A stretch of DNA of 10,516 nt, taken from assembly GCF_000611645.1 (NCBI RefSeq), contig NW_014011541.1, forward strand, positions 1 to 10,516, given 5' to 3'. This document shows, in pieces, positions 1 through 8,487 of this stretch. Origin of the DNA: Monoraphidium neglectum (lineage: Eukaryota; Chlorophyta; Chlorophyceae; Sphaeropleales; Selenastraceae). The translations under genes and the position numbers were made by a program. Each line of letters begins with the position of its first letter. Positions within the stretch are counted from its first letter, which is position 1. The notes under the pieces were generated by a model that had not been told where the DNA came from, did not search any database, and saw nothing but the letters and a program-made list of their open reading frames with translations.

Positions 1-612
1 GGCGCGGGGTCCGGGCCGGCCGCGGCGCCGGGCCCCGCCGGCGGCGAGGCGTCTCTCGAGCGCGGGGAGCGCGCCAGGGGCGTCGTCGCCGCCGCCGCGA
101 CGGCCGTCAAGTCCGGCTCCTCCCCATCCTCCTCCTCCTCCGCCTCGCTCCCGCCGTCGCTGTCCCCGTCCGCGCCGCTGCCTTCGGCCGGCGTGTCGGC
201 ATACCCGTACCCCTCCTCCTCCAGCCCCGCCCCCTCCTCTCCGCCAGACCAGCCCTCTTCTTCAAACCCATACCCCCCGCCGCCGCCGGCCGCGGGCCCC
301 TGCGCCGGCACCCGCACTTTCTTCAACGCGCCGCGGCGCCGCACATTGGCGAACTCGTCGGTCTCGCGCGCGGCCTCAGCGAGGCGGTCGGCGACGGCCG
401 TGTCGTCGCTGATCGCCGGGCCGTAGTTGGTCCGCACCACGCGGTTGCGGGACGCCTCGTTGCTGGGCCAGGAGGCGAATTCTTTCACGCGATCTGGGTC
501 CGCATCCGCATGCTCTATGATCCACTCCTCGATTTGCTCAAGGGGGAAGAAGAAGCGCTCCTTCCAGTGCTGCGAGGACGTGTGTGTGTGTATGTGTATG
601 TGTGTGTGTTTG

Positions 613-652
<40 letters not shown>

Positions 653-777
653 CGCGCGCATGCGCGTGCGCGCGCATGCGCTTGCGCGCGCGCGTCTGCT
701 TTCCCTCGGCACGGCTCCCCGCCCAACGCGCACCACCCCTCCGCCTTCGCCCAGCCGCCGCCTCAGCCACACCCCCT

Positions 778-821
<44 letters not shown>

Positions 822-1152
822 TCTCTCTCTATCGTGCGCGCGCACCTTGAAGCGCACTGTCAGGCAGCCCGCATGCGTGTTGTCGCGGCCGACCACCACC
901 GCGTTGAACAGCAGGTCCTCAGCGTCCTCCACGTTCAGAACCTCGGATGGGATGCGCACCTGAGGAGGGTTCAAATGCGTGCGGGTTCATTCTTAATCCA
1001 TGGGCTTGGAGGCATGTGCGTGTGTGGCTGTGCCATGTCGTGCCGCACGAGGGGAGAGAAGCGTGTGTGCGGATTGGGGGTAACTCGTTTTGGTGGCCTT
1101 GTACACATGCACGTGTGATTGTGTGTGTGTGTGTGTGTGTGTGGGTGTGTGT

Positions 1153-1201
<49 letters not shown>

Positions 1202-2319
1202 CGTGCATGCGTGTGCATGGATGATGTGTGTGCAAGAGTGGGTGTGTTCCAGTGGCTTTTCATGCGTGTCTGACCGTGTGTACATTTGCAAAGGATGAGG
1301 CTGAGGGCACGCTTGCCGCCAGGGTTGGTACAGGAGAGGGGGAAGTGGGGCAGGGTGCGAGGCGGCAATTGATGACGTGTGCAGGGCCCCGTGCTTTGAT
1401 ATGGCAGTGTTTTGAGTGCACCGCAGTAGTGCACCTCTTGGGTTCATAGGGGGGTTGAAGTGGGTACTGGAGCGCGTTTGGTTCGCGGTCAGGGGTGGAA
1501 ATGGGGCACACCTGAAGGCAAGCGCGCAGCGAGCTGCCCGTCCAGCGCGGCCGCCTGGTCAGCGCCCCAGGCCCCGCCCGGCGCCCGCCGGTCATCATGC
1601 CCCCTACTATAATGAAATTCAGCCAATTCCCAACAGCAGCTTCGCACCTGGACTCCCTTGAGCGCCGCAAACCTGCCCCTTGCCGCGTTGCCGCGCAGCT
1701 GTGGTGAAGGGTGGGGAATGGGCGGGCGGCGTTGTGAGGCGGGCCGGCCGAGCTGGGGTTCGGGGCGGAGGGCGGGCTATTAGGCATATATATGGCGTAA
1801 CCCTGAAGCAAAGAGGTTCGATGGGGCCGGCGCAGGCAATGCGGGGTCAATCCCAGGCACCAGGTTGGTAGGCGGAGCCTGCCGGGCGGCGCGCCGCGCC
1901 GCGCCACGGGCCAAGCCGGCGTTGCTCACCAGCTTGCGCCGCTTGCGCGGCTGCACGCCGGGCAGCACGCGGGACTGTGTGAAGCCCAGTGGGAGGGGCC
2001 GTTCAGGCGCTGAAGGCGCGGGGGGCGGCCGTTCAGGCGCTGCGGCGGTGGAGGAGGTGTGGGGCGGCTTGCGGCTGCGCTTGCGGCCGGCCTGCACGGC
2101 AAGGCCGGCGGCGGCGCCGCCCTGTGGCTGCTCGGCGGACTCCTCTGGCGCCGCGTCGGCGTGCGGAAAGCGCATGGCGCCCACGCCCGGCCCATGATAG
2201 AGCTGCAGCGGTGGCAGTGCGGGCGCGCCGGCGGGCGGCGCAGCCTGGGGTGCGGCGGGCGCGGGGTGCTGCGCCACAGCAGGGGGTGTGAGCGAGCGAC
2301 GGGTGCTGCGCGAGGCCAT
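1..2319 (-). CDS. Gene A: uncharacterised basic/acidic, probably nuclear protein (5' part, four exons)
   Basis: Model on the minus strand: exon 1 2319-1930 (130 codons), exon 2 1698-1648 (17), exon 3 959-846 (38), exon 4 569 to base 1 and beyond. The first three junctions are phase 0, and donors (GTGAGC, GTGCGA, GTGCGC) and acceptors (CACAG, CTCAG, CGCAG) are good. The ATG at 2319 has a GCCATGGCC context. Residues 1-130 are Ala/Pro-rich with two basic clusters, RKRSRK near 79-84 and PRKRRKL at 124-130, that look like nuclear localisation signals. Residues 148-215 are the conserved-looking core, including LLFNAVVVGRDN, CLTVRFK and HWKERFFFPLEQIEEW. This alternates hydrophobic strands and could be a small Tudor/Agenet-like barrel, which is inference only. 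From about residue 285 the chain becomes Gly/Glu/Asp-rich. I do not recognise the family. The 3' exons are outside the window. Exon 2 is the least certain, being short. Confidence 0.7.
580..652. repeat. Imperfect (TG)n tract in gene A intron 3
   Basis: A TG dinucleotide run with a few TA and TT interruptions, uninterrupted over 629-652. It starts about ten bases inside intron 3 from its acceptor. The gene A transcript carries it as (CA)n. It is complementary to the (CA)20 tract at 779-818 in the same intron. Confidence 0.95.
629..680. repeat. 52-base strictly alternating pyrimidine-purine tract (Z-DNA candidate)
   Basis: From 629 to 680 every step alternates pyrimidine and purine. The tract starts as TG and passes into CG-rich sequence with two GCGCATGCG motifs; a second short CG block follows at 683-694. 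Such (CG/TG)n tracts are classic Z-DNA formers under supercoiling. Confidence 0.8.
779..818. repeat. (CA)20 microsatellite in gene A intron 3
   Basis: Twenty uninterrupted CA units followed by (CT)5 at 821-830, close to the intron 3 donor at 845. In the transcript it reads (UG)20 and can pair with the (CA)n arm derived from 580-652. Confidence 0.97.
1120..1199. repeat. (GT)n microsatellite in gene A intron 2
   Basis: About 40 GT units with two GTGGGT interruptions, inside the 688-base intron 2 (1647-960). Open frames that appear to cross it are Val/Cys or His/Thr artefacts of the repeat. Confidence 0.97.
1997..2042 (-). repeat. In-frame direct repeat in gene A exon 1
   Basis: A 16-base unit occurs at 1997-2012 and again at 2027-2042, exactly 30 bases (ten codons) apart. 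It encodes the paired peptides APERPPP and APERPLP near residues 94-110, indicating a small in-frame duplication in the Pro-rich region. Confidence 0.7.
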
Positions 2320-2560
2320 GGCACCCCGACGCGCCGCAATCGTCACGTCAGGATTCAGAAAATCGCTTGAAACGACCCCGTCGTGGCTCTTTGGGGGCGT
2401 GCAGGGTCGCAGGGACCCGTGGGGCGAGTGCCAATCGGTGTGTGCAGCAAGTCACACAGACGCACAAGCAACGCACGCGCGCAAAATCGATAAATTGAGG
2501 CTTTATGAAAGTCAAGAACGTGGCGGTGAGTCCAGAAGAGCGGTTTCGCGATAGCGCGGG
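2320..2560 (-). promoter_or_regulatory. Putative promoter and 5' UTR of gene A
   Basis: This stretch precedes the gene A ATG on the minus strand. A TATA-like TTCATAAAG (2509-2501) lies about 185 bases upstream of the start codon and an A/T-rich patch (CAATTTATCGATTTT) is adjacent. No other promoter element is recognised. The TATA-like assignment is weak. Confidence 0.25.
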
Positions 2561-2676
2561 CACTGCTAGATCGCAGAGTTATCTTGGATGCGAACAGCAC
2601 AGCGATGTTTCCGGACTACGAAGCTGAGAACGACATGAAAAAGATATTGCACCTCTCACGTCCAGCTCGGAATCAG

Positions 2677-2709
2677 GGCCGAGCCTCGGCCAGCCCAATT
2701 GGCTTGGCC
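2677..2709. repeat. Two overlapping palindromes
   Basis: GGCCGAG-C-CTCGGCC (2677-2691) is a perfect 7-bp inverted repeat around one base. It shares its last GGCC with a 22-base near-palindrome (2688-2709) centred on CCAATTGG, in which two of the eleven pairs are mismatched. The block lies between the candidate gene B poly(A) site and the gene A promoter. Confidence 0.6.
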
Positions 2710-2882
2710 TGCATGTCGCAGTCAGCGCGCGCGCGCAGGCCGCCGGCATAGGGGCAGCAAAACGCCACGGGTCTGCGCTTTACCCCTGCCCTCCGAAAGT
2801 ACGACGAATGCGGAGAAGGTCTCTTGCTTTCAACAATCCATGACTGTGCCGCCCGCAGCGTGGGATGTAAGGGCCGAGGATC

Positions 2883-2887
2883 TTACA
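2883..2887 (-). terminator. Candidate TGTAA poly(A) signal of gene B
   Basis: TGTAA is the usual polyadenylation signal in many green algae. This is the only copy I find on the minus strand between the gene B stop (3664) and the gene A start (2319). It would give a 3' UTR of about 0.8 kb, long but not unusual for algae, with cleavage expected shortly below 2883. Confidence 0.4.
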
Positions 2888-2952
2888 CGCTAGCCGGGGT
2901 GCCACAAAGCTCATTAGGTGGGCCGGCGGCCAGCTCGGGGACAGCCACCAAA

Positions 2953-2979
2953 ATGCATGCATGCTCACATATATATATG
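2953..2979. repeat. Alternating ATGC/TA tract
   Basis: The sequence ATGCATGCATGC is followed a few bases later by an (AT)n run. It is self-complementary and easily melted, inside the presumed 3' UTR of gene B. No function is evident. Confidence 0.5.
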
Positions 2980-3663
2980 ACAATACCCTGAGCGTGGATG
3001 GCGGTGACATCACAGCACTGTGAATTCAAGCTCGAATAATTGTGCTCGCTGGACCTGCGCAGCATGCTGCCTTGTCAGCAAATCGAAGTTGGCGCCTCAA
3101 AAGTGCTCGGCGCCATCCACAAAGAAGCCAACACAGGAAGGCGTGGACCCGTACATGTCTCTTCTCAAACACAAGAGACCGTATGTACCGGCAACGCTTG
3201 CTTTACGGCAACGGTACACTCGCGTGCCAACAGTTGCGCAGCAGTTGACCCTGCAGCAAACTCTGGGCATGTCCCCTCCCCTCCACTAGCGCCCCCGCCT
3301 GGGTGGGCCGCCAACTGCATGTGCAAACAGCTGATTGCTTGCGGCCGCGTTGGCAGCAGGTCTACCAGCAGGCCGGCATCATTGAATAGCCAGCTTATTC
3401 TTCCGTGCGTGGTGGCATACAGTGTTGTGTTGCGCAACCGTTGCAGTGACTGCACCCTAAAAATCACTCCCACGCGGCTTTTTATTGCTCAGAACGCCTT
3501 TCCGCTGCACCTCACTTCCAAGTGCACCGGTTCGCTGCCCGCGCCTCGCGGCGGGCTGCTTCAGTCTGGCAAGCTGCAGTGTGTGCAGCGCGCGCGGGGC
3601 GTAGGCCCAGGCCTGCGCCGTGCTGTGTGAGTCGTTCTTCGTTTAGGTCAAACTTGGCAGCGA

Positions 3664-6600
3664 TTATGTTGTGACCCTGTGCAGCTGCCAAAAAACCTCT
3701 GCCATTGCCGCGTTGACAACAGGGTGCTCGCACACCTGCGCAGGTTAGTCGTCATAGCGGCAGCGGGACGGACGCACGCGGTTGGGTGGTGACACGGCGG
3801 GACGAACTGGGACGAGTCAGCAGGTGCGTGCGCAGTTATGGTCAGCGGCAGACGGACGTGGAAGCGGCTGCGGGCAGCAGTCTGTGCATGCACCAGCAGG
3901 GGGCCAGCTGCGTTGTGACTGGCAAGGTTGGGCTGCTGGCGGCTGGCAGACCCAGACACGCAATCACGGCAATGGACTGGGCTAAGCAAGGCCACATAGA
4001 TCGGCCAACAAAGGCAGCAGAACGGTCCCACCACAGGCACAAAGCGGTGCCTGTGCGCACCTGCTTTCCGCTGGGCAGCTCGATGGCCCGGCAGGCGGCG
4101 CCCGGCTGCGGGTTCAGCGGGAAGTCGAACAGTCGCAGCTTTGCGGCGCGGTCGTCGGCGGCGCTGGCGTACTGCGGCTTCAGGCGGCGGAAGCGCACCT
4201 GACGAGTGGGCGGGAGGGGGCGCAGGGATCAGTACAACGCACGAGGGTGCGTGCCGCCGCAAGCCGCCGGCCGCGGCTGGCGCAAACTGGGTGGTCCACT
4301 ATCTGGATGTTAACAGCTGAACAGAGTTGCAAGATGCGCCCAAATATGAACAAGCGAACATCGTGCAAGGCGTTCTGCTGCCGGCAGCCGCCAGGCCGCG
4401 CGGGATTGGACAGGGAACACGCAGCAGCACTCCCGCCAAAAGCATGAGCAGCTTCGTTGCCTGTATTGCAAAGTTGCGCCGCTGCATGTCCACCATTGCC
4501 CGCAAGCGCCGAGGGTCGCCCGTGGGGCCGAAGCTGGGTTGCAGCCGTGCGAGCGTGCGGGGTGTGTCCATTGATAATCAGTGTGGGCTTCACACCAGCC
4601 GGGTTCAAATGGTTCAGGTTGGCGTCCGCTGCAGGCGCAGCATCCGTCAAGCAGCGCCTTGTGCCACTAGCCGAGTCACCATGATCTCGTCACGACTCTC
4701 AAAATCACCTACTTGCAGATTGCATGCACAAGCCTCAAAATCCCGATCGACACCCATGCACTCAGCAGCCCCAATCGGCATGCATGCGGCTCATCCAGAT
4801 GACACTCACCTGCCATCCTCGTGAATGTACAATCCCAAGCGCTCCCTCAGATCATCGGCCGCCCCGAGGTACACCGGCACCCACGTCCTAGATTTGCGCA
4901 CGGATGGGCCAAGGGTCGCAGGTAAATCCTGGCTCGGGTCGTACGACAAGCCATGGAGTGGACGGCATCCAGGAGACCAACAGCAGCAGTGTGATGCCAT
5001 TCCATGGTGATAGCATCAATCCCTCTGATGAAGCGCCGAAGCGCCGCAGCTGCTGCACGCTTGCTTCAGCGCAGCCAGCCCGGCAGCCTGCGCCCAAGCG
5101 CGAGCTCACTTGGTGCCCGGCGCCCGCACCAGCCACACGTATATGCAGGCGCGCTCCGGGGCGCGCCGCAGCAGCGCCGCGCGGGACGCGCGGGGGCGTC
5201 CAGCGGCGAATATGTCCAGGAGCCGTCGATTCCTGAACGTATCAGAGCGGTTTGTGACCGTTCACGTGCGGGATCCCATTGAATGTGCGGGGGTGGACTT
5301 GTTCGAGCACCGCGTTTTCAACTTTGACACGTGAGCCGAGCACAGGGCAGACCACGCAAGGTCTGTAGCCATGGGCCCAGGCAGAGCCGTGCCCCCTGGC
5401 CTTGCATCTCCACCTCGCACCCTCACTGCACCGGCCCTGCACAGCGGCGGGTCGGAACTCACCACCAGATGCCGCTTGCAAAGCCTTTTGCTATCTCCTT
5501 GATGCCGACCAGCTCAGCCAGCCGCCGCCGCTCATGCGCCAGACCCGTGAAGCTCGCCCCGCTGCCCGCAGCCCCAAACCCCAGCGCCGCTGCTGCGGCA
5601 GCGGCCCCAGCATCCGCGCCGACGCCGCTGCCGCCGCCTGGGTGCAGGCGCGGGGACAGCTGGAGGCGCCCGCGGGGCGGCGATGACGCGTTGGAGCGGG
5701 ATCCGTGAGTAGCTGACAGGGCCCTGCGGGGTAGAAAATGAGGAATGGAAGACCTCAGCTGAGAAGGCCGTCATGAGAGCAGTCCACGTGCCGCGGCGGG
5801 CAGTCCAGTGGCGATTGGCAAGCCAAGTGCCTGCGGGCTTGAGGCTGCTTGCGCTTGCAGTGGTCTCGCCTACCTGCTCGCCATGTGGTATGCCGCTCCC
5901 TGCTGCTGTTGCTGTCGCGGCGGCTGCGTGCCCATTGTCGTACCCTTGCCAGCAGCAGCTGCGCCGCTGCTGCTGGCCGCGTGGCGGCTGTGGTGGTGGT
6001 GTTGATGGTGGTGCTGGTGGTGGTGCGGCAGGCTGCGGCCGCCACTGCCGCCCCCGTCGGCGCTCCTGCGTGGACTGTGCGGCCGACTGTTGCAGCTGCT
6101 GCTGTTGCTGCCTATCGCGCCGTCTGCTGAGCTGCGCTGCGGGTGGTGCATGTGGTGCTTCGGGGACGGCTGCTTTGGCTGCTGCTTCGACTGCAACCTC
6201 TGTCCACGCGAATTTGCCGCCGCCGCCGCCGCCGCCGCCGCTGCTGCTGCGGCCGCAGCGCTGCTGGCCCTCCCTCCAGTGGACGATGACAGCAGGCGGC
6301 GTGCATCTGCAGCAAGCGCCCGCTGCCGGGCCGCAGCCGCTGCCGCCGCCCCGACCGCTACTGACAATAGGTATTCCCTTGGCCTCGCAGGCATCGCCGC
6401 GGGCGCTGACGCGGCGCTTGCGGCCCGCACGAGGCCGTCCTGGGAGCCTCTGCCCTCGGAGAAGCTCGAGCTCTGCGCCTCCGCAGCTGCCTGTGCAGCG
6501 TCCGCAACGTTCGTTGATGCACCGACGCCCCCTGCTGCCGCCTCTGGCGACGCCGCCTCGGCTTCCAGCGCATCCGCACCATCCCCCCAAAAGCTCACAG

Positions 6601-7213
6601 CCCCGGTCGCAAAAACAGCAGTTACCGCAGGCGCTCGCCAATCAGACAGCGTGATGGTGGCCTGGCCCCGGCCACAGCTGCCGCCGCCCTCGCTCGCCGG
6701 GGCCGGGGCCCCAGCCGACGAGGCCTCGTCAGCGTCTCGGGAGGTCGCGTGGCGCTGGCCCTCTGAGGGAGCCTTGCCTCCATTCCGCCACCCGCCCTCG
6801 CCAGCCGGGATGCGCCACGCGCCGCCGTCGTCCTGGGTGCCTGCCGGCGGCGCCGGCGGCGCGGCGTGGTGCGCGCCCGCTCCCGCCGGCTTGGGGGCTG
6901 GGGCTAGGGCCGCGGGATCGCCCAGGGGCTCAATTAGGGCGCCTTTTTTCTCTTTGAGCAGCGCGGCACACCGTGCTTGCAGCTCCGCTCCCGCACATTC
7001 ACACCCGCTGCCCGTGGCCGCATGCGCCGCCTGCGCCACGGCCGACGCCGACGCTGCTGTGGCGCCGCGCTGATGCTCGAGCCGCCTGGTTGAAATTAGG
7101 TCGACTAGCTCTGCCTTGCTCGCGCCCATGTGGCTGCACCACCCGCGATCCCTGCAGAATTGCTGCAGTTGCTGCACGCTCTGCAGCTCGAGCGCGTCCT
7201 CTGGGGGTTGCAT
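3664..7213 (-). CDS. Gene B: SAP-domain plus GIY-YIG-like protein, related to plant EFFECTOR OF TRANSCRIPTION proteins (complete, seven exons)
   Basis: Exons on the minus strand: 7213-5874, 5723-5463, 5232-5110, 4887-4810, 4533-4461, 4198-4061, 3735-3664. They total 2085 nt, or 694 residues plus TAA, and every junction phase fits. Residues 8-45 (from LELQSVQQLQQF to KAELVDLI) match the SAP helix-turn-helix that binds DNA. Residues 46-510 are low-complexity: poly-Ala 319-333, a His/Gln tract about 397-408, and QQQQQ. Residues 515-671 form a GIY-YIG-like domain: CIYVWLVR (the GIY strand, C563-I-Y565), then VPVYLGAADDLRERL (YIG strand Y581-L-G583, with conserved-type Arg R591), FAIQVRFRRLKP and LRLFDFPLN. 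The YLG-x-A-x-x-x-R pattern and FDxxxN ending recall Arabidopsis ET1/ET2, which are GIY-YIG proteins linked to gene regulation. A clear catalytic Glu is not seen, so nuclease activity is uncertain. The likely site of action is nuclear DNA. The last exon encodes VCEHPVVNAAMAEVFWQLHR before the stop. Confidence 0.85.
4199..4460 (-). other. Probable GC-AG intron in gene B (intron 5)
   Basis: The exon upstream ends CAG at 4463-4461 and the intron begins GCAACG. The acceptor is CGTCAG at 4201-4199. Splicing here joins FAIQ to VRFRRLKP in frame, restoring a GIY-YIG-like strand. The alternative GT donor at 4493 (GTGGAC) also keeps the frame but deletes that strand and has a poor consensus. Confidence 0.55.
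6216..6262 (-). repeat. GCN repeat coding a poly-alanine run in gene B
   Basis: A (GCC)n run on the plus strand, followed by CTG/CGG triplets, encodes 15 consecutive alanines (residues 319-333) in gene B exon 1. The mixed codons at one end suggest it is not purely recent slippage. Confidence 0.85.
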
Positions 7214-7215
7214 TA

Positions 7216-7240
7216 CTGCGACCGCGGCTGGCGGTCGCAG
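7216..7240 (-). promoter_or_regulatory. Perfect 10-bp hairpin immediately upstream of the gene B start codon
   Basis: CTGCGACCGC (7216-7225) and GCGGTCGCAG (7231-7240) are exact reverse complements separated by a five-base loop. In the gene B transcript the stem ends two bases before the AUG at 7213. Eight of the ten pairs are G-C, so it would be stable in RNA and lies where a scanning ribosome must unwind it. The structure is direct from sequence; a role in translation is inference. Confidence 0.75.
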
Positions 7241-8487
7241 AATGCTCAGTCCTGGTAGGTGTGCCGCTCTGCCGGAAGCACACCTTCGAGGCTCTCACAT
7301 GACAATGCTCAGCAGGACCAGTGTGGGAGTTTCTGAACTTGATGACACGTGTCTCGTGTTGTGTACGCTCGTCAGAAGCTCGTGCTGTGCAAACAGCCAG
7401 TGGAAGGTTTCGACTGCGAGGCAGTCAAACGAACTCTCAAATACATGCGAGATAATACGAAAGATAACTTACATTCCCTTAACACGTGTTCTGCATTTAC
7501 AATCTCAAACTCGCGATGTCCATCTAGTTTGACGGGCTCCGGACTGTCGCATTCCGTGCACGGTACCGGTATTGTGCTGATGAACCAACCGATCAGCCCT
7601 ACGTTGGGCCGCGCTGGCCATCACGCTGCCGCGAGGCGTGTGGCCCACGCCCCGAGTCAGCACACCCCCAGTCGCTGTTTGTGGTGCGCAGCTGGTTGCA
7701 CCAAGGCCAATACAAAAAGGCACCATGATTAAATTCGGTTCGCTTGCTGAGGATAAGAAGCATCATCACCCCCTTCATGCCTCTGCAAGTGGTTAGCACA
7801 CCTACAGTTGACCCGCAACGAAAGGCAAGTGCCCTGGTGTTCTCACGCATCACCCGCAGAAACCCCATGGGAGGCAGACGCCTGCGCGAGTTGAAACATA
7901 TTATTGATAAAGAAGACCAGATCATGGTGCCCGGTTTCGCCCGGTGCGCAGGGGCAGGAGGGCGCACATCAGGCCATTGAGTGAGCAGGGACGATCATGC
8001 AACAGCAAGTCTGTAGTACGTGGCTGGGTGGCGGTTGTGTGTGGCTGGGGTGACCCACGCGTACCAGTGCGTCTGGCGGCAGCCCAGGGAAAATCTGCAC
8101 TGGGCATGCACTACACGAGCTCGCTGATTGTCGCAGATCAAACGGGCTGAGGCTCGGGCTGTCCTTGTGTCCACGGTCTGGGTCGGACGCGACATGGGCA
8201 GAACGGCAGTGTGGCCACCCAGGAATTGATGTGCGTGCGTTGGGTGTAGAACAGTATCAGTTGTGTCAATTAATGCAAGGACACGAAGGAAATTGTTTTG
8301 CAGGGCAAGCACCCGACGACGGAGCTTGTATCATGATACTTCACTGCGAGGTGACTGCGAAAGTCTGCACCCGGGGGCCGGTGTCATGGGCCTTGATAGG
8401 GGTGGAACCATTTGAAACTTGTTGCGCTTGATTTTTGACACGACTTGCGATTGATCTCACCGCGCATCGCCCGCGCAGAAGGAAATA
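7241..8487. other. Divergent intergenic region between genes B and C
   Basis: This region of about 1.2 kb should contain the promoters of gene B (minus) and gene C (plus). I see no supported gene: open frames here are short and have no recognisable domain. It is visibly less GC-rich than the flanking exons. An acceptor-like CGCCCGCGCAG at 8468-8478, preceded by GATTGATCTCAC, could end a 5' UTR intron of gene C. No clear TATA box was found. Confidence 0.45.
8328..8339. promoter_or_regulatory. Perfect 12-bp palindrome GTATCATGATAC upstream of gene C
   Basis: An exact dyad symmetric about CATG, about 160 bases upstream of the gene C start codon. It has the form of a dimeric transcription-factor site, but no factor is identified and chance is possible. 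Confidence 0.3.

Larger units (their letters stand above)
2320..3663. other. Region without a convincing gene between genes B and A
   Basis: By position this 1.3 kb holds the 3' UTR of gene B (upper part) and the promoter of gene A (lower part). Base composition is visibly less GC-rich than the coding exons. The longest open frame (plus strand, 3040-3630) starts with GTG, has no recognisable domain and lies antisense to the likely UTR. Besides the TGTAA signal and the palindromes near 2677-2709, an ATGC/TA-rich patch occurs at 2953-2979. Confidence 0.5.

Noticed and set aside
427..1118. Open frames of Cys/Val or His/Thr repeats on both strands around the TG/CA tracts
   Set aside because: They are translations of intronic dinucleotide repeats and conflict with the gene A splice model.
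580..1199. CRISPR-like or telomere-like array
   Set aside because: The repeats are plain dinucleotides without repeat-spacer structure or a telomeric unit.
1512..1698. Longer version of gene A exon 2 ending at a GTGTGC donor at 1511
   Set aside because: The frame stays open, but the phase-1 ending cannot join the clearly coding exon at 959-846 without a stop. The donor at 1647 is phase 0 and joins cleanly. An extra unseen exon remains possible.
1812..1864. tRNA-like B-box fragments (GGTTCGATGGG and GGGTCAATCCC); a similar GGTTCAAATGG at 4607
   Set aside because: The T-stem does not pair properly, and no A box or anticodon arm lies at the right spacing.
3184..3218. Small inverted repeat TGTACCG/CGGTACA with internal CGGCAACG repeats
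   Set aside because: A 7-bp stem with a 21-base loop is easily due to chance in this length of sequence.
3040..3630. 196-codon plus-strand open frame
   Set aside because: It starts with GTG, has no domain-like features and lies antisense to the likely 3' UTR of gene B.
5532..6641. 369-codon minus-strand open frame overlapping gene B exons 1 and 2
   Set aside because: It is out of frame with both exons, crosses a good GT-AG intron and reads as Arg/Gly/Ser noise.
5773..7073. Long Cys/Ala/Pro-rich plus-strand open frames (5773-6654 and 6090-7073)
   Set aside because: They are antisense shadows of GC-rich gene B exon 1, which has the recognisable SAP motif and low-complexity tracts in its own frame.
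7744..7980. Short plus-strand open frame in the divergent intergenic region, with a GCAAGT and nearby acceptor-like CAG
   Set aside because: The implied intron would be only about 35 bases and no domain is recognisable.
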